A DNA stretch of 64,000 nucleotides, taken from positions 24,463 through 88,462 of the forward strand of contig DBQY01000021.1 in NCBI GenBank assembly GCA_002305805.1. The letters run 5' to 3'. Made by a program: the position numbers and the translations under genes. The DNA is from Atopobium sp. UBA1382. Its GTDB lineage: Bacteria > Actinomycetota > Coriobacteriia > Coriobacteriales > Atopobiaceae. The notes under the pieces are model-generated. The model saw nothing but the letters and a program-made list of their open reading frames with translations, searched no databases and was not told where the DNA came from. Positions 30,919 to 39,345 of this stretch are shown here, in pieces; the first letter of the stretch is position 1; every line of letters begins with the position of its first letter.

Positions 30919-33503
30919 CCAAAGTCGATCGAGGGGGCAAAGGCCACCTGCATGCGAAGCTCTCGCAGCACGCTGACCTCCCCCGTTCCCACATTGCGTG
31001 CCAGAAGCGGATACCGCTCGCCCTCGCTTGGCGAGAAGCCCGGCCGCAGCGAGAGCCGTACGGTAAAGGTGCGCTCCGAGGCGTCCGCCGAGATGCGGTC
31101 CGCCACCACGCGCGCGACGTCCGTCACCGGCTCATGCGCGGCGGTGCCCACGAAGATGTCGTACTCGGCCGGCAGCGCCTTGCCGCCCACCGGCTCGTCC
31201 TGCAGAAGCTCCAGCGTGAAGAGCGAGTTGGTGATCGTGTCGAGCTTGGAGACGAGCGAGAGAGCAACGGGCACAGACTCCACGTAGCCCTTGCTCCCCG
31301 CGCGGCGGTTGCGGAAGCGCAGGACCGGCACGCACATCTCCTGCAGGGAGATGCCGCCGTGCACGTAGTTCTCGCCGCCGCCCGCCATGGCTATGCGCAC
31401 GCACTCGCGGGGCATGAGGGCCTTGAGGTGCCCACCGGGAAGCGCCGCGGGAAGAAGGACCTCGGAGGTCGCGTCCTTCTCGGCCACAACGTAGCGCCTG
31501 CCCGCCTCCACGACCTCGCCGGACACGTCCTTGAGCGAGACGTGGTCGGCAGCAGCGAGCGGCTCGTCCGTGTAGAGGAAGCCATGGTCTGCCGTCACGA
31601 GCACGTCCGCGGCACGAAACTCGCGAACGATGAGCTTCACGAGGCCAGAGATCTCCTCGACGGCGTCCGCACAGGCGTCAAAGACCTTGCGCTCGGTGGC
31701 CGCCTTGTCGCCGGTGGCGTCGATGGCGTTGTGGTAGACGTAGACCACGTCCGCCTCCCCCACCAGCTCCTTGCGCTCCGCGCGCCCCATGCCGTTCACA
31801 AAGTCGTCGTACGTCACGGCGACACTCGAAGGGTGCGTACGACGGATGACCTCCTGGCGCTTTGCGCAGGTCGTGGCCTCCATGCCGTCCACGAGCACGG
31901 AGAGTGCGATCCTACTGCCCGCCTGGCCCCGCTCGAGCGAGAAGGACCCGTGCGGCAGCAGCGCCGGCATGCCGCACTTGGTGATGGACGGCAGCGTCGC
32001 CTGCACGGATGACAGCTCGGCCGAGCCCTTGGTCTCCCGCTCGAGAACGTCCGCAAGCTCGGTCGCAACCTCATAGCGCAGCGCGTCCGAGACGATCACC
32101 CACGCCCGGCGCTTGCCCTGCACAAGACCGTCCACCTCGGACATGAAGAAGTCCTGCTGGCGCGCCACGCCTGAGACGTAGCCCTGGCTCGCAAGCTCCA
32201 GCTCCGCCGCCTTTGCCCAGCGCTCGGAGAGCGTGCGGAGATACCACCCCTTATAGAGGCTCTCCATCGCCGCACGCGCGGCGCGAAAGTCCTCGTCTAG
32301 CTCGTACTCCCCAGACCTTATGGCACCGGCAAAGGCCCGGTGGAACGCACGATACCAGGAGTCCATCTGGTACCACTCCTCCGCGTATGCCGCCCAGACG
32401 CGCTCAGCGGGCATGACGGCAAGCCCCTCCGGGTGCTCGCGCCAGAAGCGACGCATGCGAGCCGCCTGTACCACTCCCCCGTAGTAGCAGGAGAGCTCGC
32501 CGTACCAAGCCAGCCCGCGCCGCGCGCCGACCGCAGCAAGCACATCCTCGTTCGAGGAGGAGTCGCACACGGCCGAGAAGAGCCTGCGGAGAATGACGGC
32601 GTCCACGCACGGGAACACACCCATGGCAAGGAGCTCGGGAAGCGTCGCGTCCGCGAGACGGTCCTCCAGCCTGCATGCCGCCTCAACCTCCACGCAGGCA
32701 TCGAGCAGCGAAGCGCGCCCGTCGGAGGCAAGCCACGCCCGGAACACCTCGTGGCAGAGGTCGGCATGGTCCGGCGAGCAACAGCGCTCGAACCCGGTGA
32801 GCACGCGCGAGGGCACCGTGCGGGAAAACGCGGAGAGCAGCGCGTGCTGCGCAAACGCGGTGACGTCGGTCACCTCGGCGGTAAAGCCCGTCCACGCGCG
32901 GACGGCCGCGCGGAAGGATTCCGCAACGCCCGCCGCCTCGAGCGGGGCGAGCGCCTCGAGGCCTCCCCGCTCGCGCGCGGCAATAAGGTAGCGAACAAGC
33001 ACCGGCACGGGCTCCGCGGCATCCGCCCCAAGCTCGACGGCCATGATCGCCAGCTCGAGCTCCTGCGGCACCGCAAAGGAGTCGCGCAGCGCCAGGAGCT
33101 TACGCAAGTTGGTCTTCTTGGAGAGCCACCGCTTGCGCGCCTTGAGCTCGGAGCGCATCTCCGGCGTGTCCGCCGCGCCAAGCTCCCGCAGCTGGATGGA
33201 GGCATAGTCTGCCGAGAAGGGCGTGGAGCGAACCTCCACGTCCGCGAGCCAATCCCCCTCGAGGTGACGCTCGCGCGGCCGGTAGAGCAGGATGCGACGT
33301 CCCGTAAGGTCCTCGTTCAGCGCCTGCTTGAGCGAGAAGAGCTCGTTCTCGCGCTCCACCATGAACTCAATCCCCGGCAAATCAAGCTCCTCGACGCTCT
33401 CGGCGAACTCGCCGTCCGGGTCGCGCCACACGACCACGCGCCCGGCGTTGCCCGCCTCGTCAAAGAGCCGCATGAGCTCGGTTTGGATGTCTGTCTGCTT
33501 CAT
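30912..33503 (-). CDS. pglZ: BREX type 1 system PglZ, alkaline-phosphatase-superfamily protein
   Basis: 863 residues. The PglZ domain is recognised by RRAWVIVSDALRYEVATELADVLE and DVLVTADHGFLYTDEP, which carry the metal-binding aspartates and histidine of the alkaline-phosphatase fold, together with VVYVYHNAIDATGDK. A helical N-terminal half and a C-terminal small domain fit BREX-1 PglZ. In known systems PglZ is required for both methylation and restriction, and it interacts with other Brx proteins. It starts 12 bases after the separated C-terminal piece of PglX. Confidence 0.95.
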   Translation of the reverse strand: MKQTDIQTELMRLFDEAGNAGRVVVWRDPDGEFAESVEELDLPGIEFMVERENELFSLKQALNEDLTGRRILLYRPRERHLEGDWLADVEVRSTPFSADYASIQLRELGAADTPEMRSELKARKRWLSKKTNLRKLLALRDSFAVPQELELAIMAVELGADAAEPVPVLVRYLIAARERGGLEALAPLEAAGVAESFRAAVRAWTGFTAEVTDVTAFAQHALLSAFSRTVPSRVLTGFERCCSPDHADLCHEVFRAWLASDGRASLLDACVEVEAACRLEDRLADATLPELLAMGVFPCVDAVILRRLFSAVCDSSSNEDVLAAVGARRGLAWYGELSCYYGGVVQAARMRRFWREHPEGLAVMPAERVWAAYAEEWYQMDSWYRAFHRAFAGAIRSGEYELDEDFRAARAAMESLYKGWYLRTLSERWAKAAELELASQGYVSGVARQQDFFMSEVDGLVQGKRRAWVIVSDALRYEVATELADVLERETKGSAELSSVQATLPSITKCGMPALLPHGSFSLERGQAGSRIALSVLVDGMEATTCAKRQEVIRRTHPSSVAVTYDDFVNGMGRAERKELVGEADVVYVYHNAIDATGDKAATERKVFDACADAVEEISGLVKLIVREFRAADVLVTADHGFLYTDEPLAAADHVSLKDVSGEVVEAGRRYVVAEKDATSEVLLPAALPGGHLKALMPRECVRIAMAGGGENYVHGGISLQEMCVPVLRFRNRRAGSKGYVESVPVALSLVSKLDTITNSLFTLELLQDEPVGGKALPAEYDIFVGTAAHEPVTDVARVVADRISADASERTFTVRLSLRPGFSPSEGERYPLLARNVGTGEVSVLRELRMQVAFAPSIDFGW

Positions 33504-33515
33504 CGTCCGCCAGTC

Positions 33516-34490
33516 CTACTTGATCTTTGCCAGCACGTCCTGGAACTTCGCATAGTTGACCTTGACGCCGTCATCGAGGTCGATGGCAATCATCTGATCG
33601 GCAAGGTGGTGCACCTTCTCCTCGTAGGTCGCAAGGTCGGCCGCCTGGTCGGCGACCTTCTTGCGCTCCTTGGTAAGAGCCGCCTTCTGACGTCCCTCGG
33701 ATGCGGCAATCGAGTCGTCAAGATGTGCGAGCCTCGTGCGATAACGGTCCTGCTGCGGGTGAACGTAGTCCGTGCGAATGCGCGCGAGAAGATCAGGCTG
33801 GTAGCGATGCATGTAGACAAGCGCCTTGAAGCCGTTCTTCTTGCCTGAGTCAAAGAGCCAGTAGATGGGCCGCTTCTTGTACGTCTTGCAGTGGTCGGAG
33901 AAGAACTCCTTGAGGAAGTAGCTGCTGATGACGTCACGTGCGGTGCCCCTGGCCGCAGGGTCGAGCGCGTCGGCCACGAACTGCAGGTTCTCCTCGAGCG
34001 TCTCGTCACCGTAGGCCACGCGCACAAACTCGACGAAGCGCGCCACCGCATCGTCCTCGAAGTACTCGTCGTCTGTGATGGGGATGACGTTGTCGGCGTC
34101 CGGCATGAGGGTCACGCGCTCGGGATCGGGCATCTTGGCGAGGTAGTCCTCAACCGTGTCACCTTGGTTGGCGAGCACGAGTCCGTCCACGTCGAGCGAG
34201 TAGCGCCCGAGCATGCATCCCACGGCATAGCTTATGAGGGAGACGATCTCGTCTCGCTTGGTGCGGACGTACTTGTTGCCCTTGAAGGACTCTGGAATCT
34301 CCTCCGCCGCATCGAAGATGCGTGCCACCGAGACGTACTTGTCCTCAACCTCGATGGGCACCTCCCCCACCATGTCGTAGATCTCGGCGAAGATGCGGTT
34401 GAGCTCCTCCTCGTTGGCCTTGAGCTGGTCAAAACGGGCGTTGACCTCAGCTTTCTCAGCCTCGTACTTGTCACGTATGAGCGTTGCCAT
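33516..34490 (-). CDS. C-terminal piece of BREX methyltransferase PglX, encoded as a separate gene
   Basis: 324 residues that match, from memory of BREX-1 PglX proteins, only the last quarter of that protein: FDQLKANEEELNRIF, EIVSLISYAVGCMLGRYSLD, YKKRPIYWLFDSGKKNGF, ARIRTDYV and the final IDLDDGVKVNYAKFQDVLAKIK. No methyltransferase motifs are present. The front part of PglX is 5.5 kb away at 40005-42488 and stops exactly where this piece would continue. It has its own AGGAG site and ATG and an intact frame, so it is probably expressed and may complement the front part in trans. It overlaps nothing and is 8 bases downstream of the 1192-residue gene. Confidence 0.88.
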   Translation of the reverse strand: MATLIRDKYEAEKAEVNARFDQLKANEEELNRIFAEIYDMVGEVPIEVEDKYVSVARIFDAAEEIPESFKGNKYVRTKRDEIVSLISYAVGCMLGRYSLDVDGLVLANQGDTVEDYLAKMPDPERVTLMPDADNVIPITDDEYFEDDAVARFVEFVRVAYGDETLEENLQFVADALDPAARGTARDVISSYFLKEFFSDHCKTYKKRPIYWLFDSGKKNGFKALVYMHRYQPDLLARIRTDYVHPQQDRYRTRLAHLDDSIAASEGRQKAALTKERKKVADQAADLATYEEKVHHLADQMIAIDLDDGVKVNYAKFQDVLAKIK

Positions 34491-34498
34491 GGGTTCTC

Positions 34499-37400
34499 CT
34501 AGCAGTTTGTTTTTGCGCTTTGATCTGAAAGATCAACGCTCGGCTGTTCGCGTACATTGAGCAAGTTCGGGCAGTCTTGGGCGCCGATTACGGGCTCATC
34601 AACATCACCCAAGAAGGCGTCCGCATCAAAATTGCGCGTCCTGAAGAACATGATGTCGAACGAATCTTCTGACATGAGAAATTGGTCACGAATATCCCAG
34701 ATCAGTCGTGCCACGAGGCTGAAGAACTGCGGTATACCTTTCTCAAGTCGTGGGTCGAAATAAACCTGATAGCAGTTTTCTGTGCCCCTCCAAGAGAATG
34801 CGCCAAGACATCCGATGAGGTAGCAGAGTGTGATGCCGGTAAGGTCGCCTTCGGGAAGCGCCTGCTCGATTCCGCTCGCAATTCTACTGCGTGGAACAAA
34901 CAGCAGTTCGTCCTTCTCGATTTCTGTTAGCACAACCCCGAAGGTATTGCCCGTTTCGTTCATCAAGGTGTTGAGTGCATCATCGCTGAGGTTTTCAGCT
35001 TGGGAAGCGTTAACGTTGACGTTGGTAATCGTATGGTGCCTGCCGTCCCACGCAATGTCTTCCGAATCGAAGAAGAACGTTCTTTGAGCCAAAAGATTAC
35101 ATATTACCGTGGGCGAATCGTACTGATCGGGGGTGATTTGACCCGCAAGAATCTTTCGAGCGCGCGCGCTCATTGAAGACGGTTGTTCAGCAGGCTCGAG
35201 CCTTCCTTCGAGCTCCTCTGCTTGGTCGTCGTCCTCGGTCACAACGTGACTTTGAAGCTCTGAATCACTCTGGCTCGCGAAGTGGTTGATAGCGTCCCGA
35301 ATGATTCCGCTTACATCAACTTCAATCACTGTTTCGTTTTTCTTTTCTGTGCCGTATTCGTCGAAGCCAAGCAAAACAAGGGCATGCGAAATCCTCTCAA
35401 GTAGTCCTCGCTGCCTCGGTGAGGGAACGCACAGCTTTTCGAGCTCTTCGGCGGAGAGGGCGGAGTCGTAGAACATATCGCTGGAGATAATAAACTTGTC
35501 GCCGATTTCTTCCAGCATGCTTTTGCAGGTAAATCGATTGAGAATCTCTTGCGAACGGTCAACGCGCGCCCATTCTTCTATAACATCGATGAGGCGAACG
35601 GCGATGGGAACGCAGGCGTCAAAAAACTGCGACAGAGCGATTATCCCAGAGATGTTCCGCGCCCGACTTCCCACCGCGGGATTGAGAGCCTCGCAGAAAC
35701 GCGCTCCGGCGCCCAATACCGAATTCCTTAAGTAAGCCAGTTGATCCATTACGGGCATGAAGACTTCACGATACGAAAATGAAAAGTCATTCGAGCGGGC
35801 AAGGAATCTCTCCTCCAGCTGATCGAGACAGGTTGGCACCGTGGATCCGCTAGCCTCTACCGTACGCGCCAAATTGTCAACAAAGGTTCGAGCCTGCTCG
35901 TACGTAACGTCTCCTGGGTCATAGAACGTGACGCGGGCGTAATCCTGCCCGATGAGCGAGTAGGGGTAGATGTAAAACTCCGAGCACTCCTCATCGGCTG
36001 TTGGAACCTGCACAACGGCACAACGACAATTTCGGGCCTGGACCTCGTGCATCTCAAGAGTAAAGTCGGAACGGCAGCTTCGCGCTTCATAATTGAGCGA
36101 CCATAGGGCTGGATCCACGCCGATTTTCTGCATATTAGAGGCGTAATCGTCGGGAACCGGCGCATCGCCGTACAGGATCGCGATGTTCGAATCCACCCCC
36201 TCGCCAGCATGCTCCTCCGGCACCAGGACGAATGCGCGGCCGCTGGTATCTTTCTCGCTTACCCAGCCGTCGGGAATGGCGAGGGAAAAGGTGCTGCCCT
36301 GGGCGCGCGGTGCGTCCGCGCGAACGGAGTACTTCGATTTCGCGTTGAAGACCGGGGCGTCCTCCGCGGGCGGAAACATCATGGTCGCGCCCTCGAACTT
36401 CTTGTAAAACGCCTCTGTCTGCTCGAGGAGGTCTATGTCGGTCTTCGCAGACGTGGGTTGCTGCGACTTCTTCTTCGCAGCCGTCTTGCGCTTCTGCTGC
36501 TTTGCGGGTGCGGCCGCCTCCTTGGAAGCCGCGTCAGCCACCGCCGACTCCGCCGGAGCCAGCACTTCAGGCGCAACATCCCCGATGACCTTCATGAACG
36601 CATCAGGATGTGCGCGAAATGCCTTTCTGGCCTCGCCGATGTGGGCAAGATTGCTCACGAGCCTCCGGACCTCAGAGCCGCCGAGCATCGAGGCAAGCCA
36701 CATGCCGTCTTCGCTCTCGAGCTGCTTGTTCGCGGCCTCCATCGCACAGCCGGCTGCGTGCACCCGCTCGTCGTCCGCAAGGAGCCAGTCAATCGGGTCG
36801 GCCGCGCATCGCAGTGCCTCGATCTGCGTGTCGCTCAGCGGCTCCAGGCTGGCAAGTGCGCTCTGGGCCTTCTCGTAGAGACCGCCAAGCTCAAGGTATG
36901 CTTGCACGGTGCGAAGGAGGCGCATGGCAGCGTCGGACTTGTCATTGGCAGCGAGCTCAAGTCGCCAGCGCTTCTGAATGTCCGCGACAATTGGATCCAG
37001 GTAGGCCTCGATCGAACCGCGAATCTTGGGACCCACCCCGGGCAGGTCGCCCTTCTCAGGCGAGCTTAGGCGCTCGTAAAGGTCGGCGAGCGTGGTGACG
37101 CCCGCATCCTGCAGCCTCTTGATCTGCACGCCCGTACCCTGCTTGCCAAGCTCGTCAATGGGGATCAGCGCAAGCTGCGCGAGGACGTCGCTCTCCCTCA
37201 TTTCATCTATCGCGGAGGGAATCCCGTTCTTGACGTCCCCTTGGGCAGCGGCGATGGAGGCGGGGACATCAGCAATGCCCTGGAAGCAATCGAGCGCCTG
37301 CTGCGCCTCTTCGGACGAGAAGAGCCTGCTGTCGTCACCTCCCAACTTGAAGTCGCCAATCTCCTTCTGCAGGCATCCAAGAATATTGTCTCGGTCTTCC

Positions 37401-38077
37401 TCGTCATGCCGGAAGCAATAGACGAGCGCCTCCTTCGAAGAGAAGCGTTCCGCGCTGAACGTTGGCCAGTAGTCCATGTGGGAGACGATGTGTGCAACAT
37501 CCATCTTCTGCAGCTTGTCGAGGGCGTCGAACGCAGCCTGCTTGGTCGTGGAGCTCATGAAGAGTCGCGCCAGCCCTCCCTGCAGAGCGGGCTCAGCAGC
37601 CTCGATGGCCTCAGCGACAACGAGACGCATGGCTTTCCACTCAGGGAGGGGCTTCTCGATTATCTCCCCGTGGAGCCACTTCTTATAGCCCACGAACACA
37701 AGGTCCTCAAAAGCATCGTCATACTCGTCGATACAAGCAAGATCAAGAGCACGCTTGTAGCATTCCTGAGCGTCATACGTCCCGGAGCGCGTTTGAACTG
37801 TCGCACCTTCACCCGACTTAGCCGCGAGATACAGGTTGGACTTCGTGCCGCCCCTTTTTCCGCCGGCGAGGGTACGGTACTTGCCTGGGCCCACGCGAAC
37901 GAGCTTGATGCTCTTGGCAAGCGCGTTGCCGCTCTGGTCTAGCAGCTGGCCATAGAGCTCGGCAATCTCCTTGGCATACCTCTCCTGCTCTTCAATGATT
38001 GCGTCGATCGTCTTCAGCGCCTCCTGAGCGGCGCTGATAATCTGCTGTGCCTCAAAGCTTGAGAATGAGCTGGACAT
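34499..38077 (-). CDS. unrecognised 1192-residue protein with helix-hairpin-helix motif, BREX cargo
   Basis: I do not recognise this protein as a family. The N-terminal 300 residues are mixed with helical stretches (helix 8-45). A helix-hairpin-helix, typical of non-specific DNA binding, lies at about 311-360 (AGVTTLADLYERL...LPGVGPKIRGSI). A lysine-rich linker at 526-546 joins a C-terminal half that begins with a compact beta-rich region (FSLAIPDGWVSEKD...ARVTFYDPGDVTYEQARTFVDNLART, about 598-750) loosely like PsbP/Mog1-type domains (weak guess). No nuclease, ATPase or methylase motif is visible. The gene has an excellent AAGGAGG site. Its 3' half is visibly less GC-rich than its 5' half. 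It sits inside the interrupted pglX, so a BREX-linked role is inferred from position only. Confidence 0.85.
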   Translation of the reverse strand: MSSSFSSFEAQQIISAAQEALKTIDAIIEEQERYAKEIAELYGQLLDQSGNALAKSIKLVRVGPGKYRTLAGGKRGGTKSNLYLAAKSGEGATVQTRSGTYDAQECYKRALDLACIDEYDDAFEDLVFVGYKKWLHGEIIEKPLPEWKAMRLVVAEAIEAAEPALQGGLARLFMSSTTKQAAFDALDKLQKMDVAHIVSHMDYWPTFSAERFSSKEALVYCFRHDEEDRDNILGCLQKEIGDFKLGGDDSRLFSSEEAQQALDCFQGIADVPASIAAAQGDVKNGIPSAIDEMRESDVLAQLALIPIDELGKQGTGVQIKRLQDAGVTTLADLYERLSSPEKGDLPGVGPKIRGSIEAYLDPIVADIQKRWRLELAANDKSDAAMRLLRTVQAYLELGGLYEKAQSALASLEPLSDTQIEALRCAADPIDWLLADDERVHAAGCAMEAANKQLESEDGMWLASMLGGSEVRRLVSNLAHIGEARKAFRAHPDAFMKVIGDVAPEVLAPAESAVADAASKEAAAPAKQQKRKTAAKKKSQQPTSAKTDIDLLEQTEAFYKKFEGATMMFPPAEDAPVFNAKSKYSVRADAPRAQGSTFSLAIPDGWVSEKDTSGRAFVLVPEEHAGEGVDSNIAILYGDAPVPDDYASNMQKIGVDPALWSLNYEARSCRSDFTLEMHEVQARNCRCAVVQVPTADEECSEFYIYPYSLIGQDYARVTFYDPGDVTYEQARTFVDNLARTVEASGSTVPTCLDQLEERFLARSNDFSFSYREVFMPVMDQLAYLRNSVLGAGARFCEALNPAVGSRARNISGIIALSQFFDACVPIAVRLIDVIEEWARVDRSQEILNRFTCKSMLEEIGDKFIISSDMFYDSALSAEELEKLCVPSPRQRGLLERISHALVLLGFDEYGTEKKNETVIEVDVSGIIRDAINHFASQSDSELQSHVVTEDDDQAEELEGRLEPAEQPSSMSARARKILAGQITPDQYDSPTVICNLLAQRTFFFDSEDIAWDGRHHTITNVNVNASQAENLSDDALNTLMNETGNTFGVVLTEIEKDELLFVPRSRIASGIEQALPEGDLTGITLCYLIGCLGAFSWRGTENCYQVYFDPRLEKGIPQFFSLVARLIWDIRDQFLMSEDSFDIMFFRTRNFDADAFLGDVDEPVIGAQDCPNLLNVREQPSVDLSDQSAKTNC

Positions 38078-38087
38078 TGGGACCTCC

Positions 38088-38165
38088 TTAAAGCTTTATT
38101 CCGCCGACCAGGACGATAAGCTCGCGCGTCTTGAGGCGACGCGCCGCTGCTGCGTTCGATTCCAC
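38088..38165 (-). CDS. possible 25-residue micro-ORF ahead of the 1192-residue gene
   Basis: A GTG start with GGAGG eight bases upstream, an in-frame TAG immediately before the start, and a TAA that overlaps the AAGGAGG site of the following gene. It encodes MESNAAAARRLKTRELIVLV and five more residues. The arrangement suits a leader peptide or translational coupler. It is too short for recognition. Confidence 0.4.
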   Translation of the reverse strand: MESNAAAARRLKTRELIVLVGGIKL

Positions 38166-38187
38166 CTATGCCGCCTCCCTGTATGTA

Positions 38188-38226
38188 GAACATGTGTTTG
38201 CCTCTATTGTGACGAACTTGTGTTCT
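38188..38226. promoter_or_regulatory. two SOS-box-like (LexA) sites
   Basis: CGAACTTGTGTTC at 38213-38225 fits GAACNNNNGTTC exactly, and GAACATGTGTTT at 38188-38199 fits the Gram-positive consensus CGAACRNRYGTTYC apart from its flanks. The sites are 26 bases apart in the gap between the divergent 1192-residue gene and the DUF3800 gene. Damage-inducible control of either gene is inferred. Confidence 0.45.
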
Positions 38227-38239
38227 GGTTCGCATACAA

Positions 38240-38269
38240 TTGATTCAGCACTTCGGCTTGTGGTATAAG
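38240..38269 (+). promoter_or_regulatory. candidate promoter ahead of the RNA unit and DUF3800 gene
   Basis: TTGATT (38240-38245), an 18-base spacer and TATAAG (38264-38269). The TATAAG lies inside the conserved repeat, so it could instead be part of the RNA. Confidence 0.4.
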
Positions 38270-38336
38270 AGAAATGGCTTTCCACACAAGGAGGGCTGTC
38301 TCTTAGCCGGGGGGTGTCCCTCGGCATTTTTATTAC
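38258..38336 (+). ncRNA. DUF3800-associated hairpin RNA unit, upstream copy
   Basis: The unit begins TTGTGGTATAAGAGAAATGG (20 bases identical to the copy at 39143), continues with CAAGGAGGGCT, and ends in an 8-bp stem GCCGGGGG/CCCTCGGC with loop GTGT followed by ATTTTTATT, which has the form of an intrinsic terminator. It lies directly before the DUF3800 start. Candidate structured RNAs named DUF3800 motifs have been described beside such genes; assignment to a specific one needs a covariance search. Confidence 0.6.
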
Positions 38337-38351
38337 GGAAGGGGCGGCCTG

Positions 38352-39023
38352 ATGCGGGAGCTTTTTATCTTCGTAGACGAATCGGGAGACATCGGCGGCT
38401 GCTCCGCCTTCTATCTGGTCGCACTCGTATTCCACGACCAAGACAAGAATTTTAGCGAAGGCGTTGAGAAGTACGTGCACAGCCTTTCGGATTCTGGGCT
38501 CGACGCTATACCATTCCACTTCGCGCCGGTCATGCGCGGGCATGATCAATACGAAGCAATGACGCTCGATGCCCGAAAAAGCTACTTCTCCCACTTCCGC
38601 ATCTTCGCCGAGCGGGCCCCCTACCACTACCATGTCTTGTTCTACGAGAAGAGTCAATTTCCAAGTGTGTACAAACTTGCCGAGCGTATCGAAAGGGATC
38701 TCGAGGGGTTCATTAACTCCAAGCTTGGGTTCTTCCAAAGCTTTGACCACGTGATAATCTACTACGACAACGGACAGCCAATTGTTAAGCATGCTGTCCA
38801 TCAGGCGATTAGAAACTGCCTCTCCAAGCATGCAGCAATCTATCGAAACGCCAGACCAAGCGACTACCACCTCTTTCAGGCAGCCGACTATGTCTGCGGA
38901 ATCGAGCTTGCCGCCCTGCGATATGAGCGGCACGCTGACAATCCAACAGACCGTCGCTATTTCGGTGACAAGCGAAGCTTTACAAGGAACTATCTGAGGA
39001 GGACACGCGAGAAACTTCTGTAG
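38352..39023 (+). CDS. DUF3800 protein
   Basis: 223 residues of the DUF3800 family. The N-terminal FVDESGD (Asp9, Glu10, Asp13) and the late YHLFQAADYVCGIELAAL carry the conserved acidic residues of an RNase-H-like fold, so a nuclease role is plausible but unproven. The gene runs against the BREX operon and sits inside its cargo, between the 1192-residue gene and the HEPN gene. Hairpin RNA units lie on both sides. A GGAAGGGG site precedes the ATG. Such genes are often carried by phages and defence islands. Confidence 0.9.
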   Translation: MRELFIFVDESGDIGGCSAFYLVALVFHDQDKNFSEGVEKYVHSLSDSGLDAIPFHFAPVMRGHDQYEAMTLDARKSYFSHFRIFAERAPYHYHVLFYEKSQFPSVYKLAERIERDLEGFINSKLGFFQSFDHVIIYYDNGQPIVKHAVHQAIRNCLSKHAAIYRNARPSDYHLFQAADYVCGIELAALRYERHADNPTDRRYFGDKRSFTRNYLRRTREKLL

Positions 39024-39052
39024 AGAACAGCAGTCACCCATCGAACCTTGAT

Positions 39053-39262
39053 CTGTGATATGAGGGGGAAGTTCTTCCGCACAATGAGGACCTCCGAAAG
39101 CCGGGCGGATTCCCTCGGCATCTGTCGGGCAAACTCTTCCATTTGTGGTATAAGAGAAATGGTCGTCTCGCAAGGGAGGGCTATCAAGGGCCGGGGGGTT
39201 CCCCCCGGTGCAATGGATTTCCTCACAATGAGATCCGCTAAGGGCCAGAAGATGCCCCCATC
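39053..39262 (+). ncRNA. DUF3800-associated hairpin RNA units, downstream tandem copies
   Basis: Two full units start at 39054 (TGTGATATGAG) and 39144 (TGTGGTATAAG), exactly 90 bases apart, each followed by a CACAA/GCAAG-GAGG block and a GCC-GG...CC-GG stem. The first stem keeps pairing with a bulged C, and the second is a perfect CCGGGGGG/CCCCCCGG. A third, decayed unit follows from about 39220 (CTCACAATGAGATCC...). The array fills the 322-base gap between DUF3800 and the HEPN gene, where I see no protein gene. Confidence 0.6.
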
Positions 39263-39345
39263 GTCCTTGATTTTGGAGAACCGCATTGAGCCGCACGGAA
39301 AATGCCATCAACTTCACCAGTTTATCTATCATAAGTGGAAGTCTT

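Noticed and set aside
29104..31287. 727-residue plus-strand frame opposite brxL
   Set aside because: Shadow of brxL and pglZ; no start site, and residue use is that of an antisense GC-rich frame.
34499..38077. 1192-residue protein as a BREX PglW/BrxHI-type or other standard accessory component
   Set aside because: No kinase, helicase or ATPase motif is visible, so no known BREX subunit name can be applied.
38240..39262. CRISPR array, considered because of the repeated units around DUF3800
   Set aside because: Repeats are long, few and imperfect, with stem differences that preserve pairing; there are no uniform spacers and no cas genes.
38166..39332. 388-residue minus-strand frame across DUF3800 and the RNA repeats
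   Set aside because: It crosses the repeat units and is antisense to a recognisable DUF3800 protein; the repeated peptide pieces only reflect the DNA repeats.
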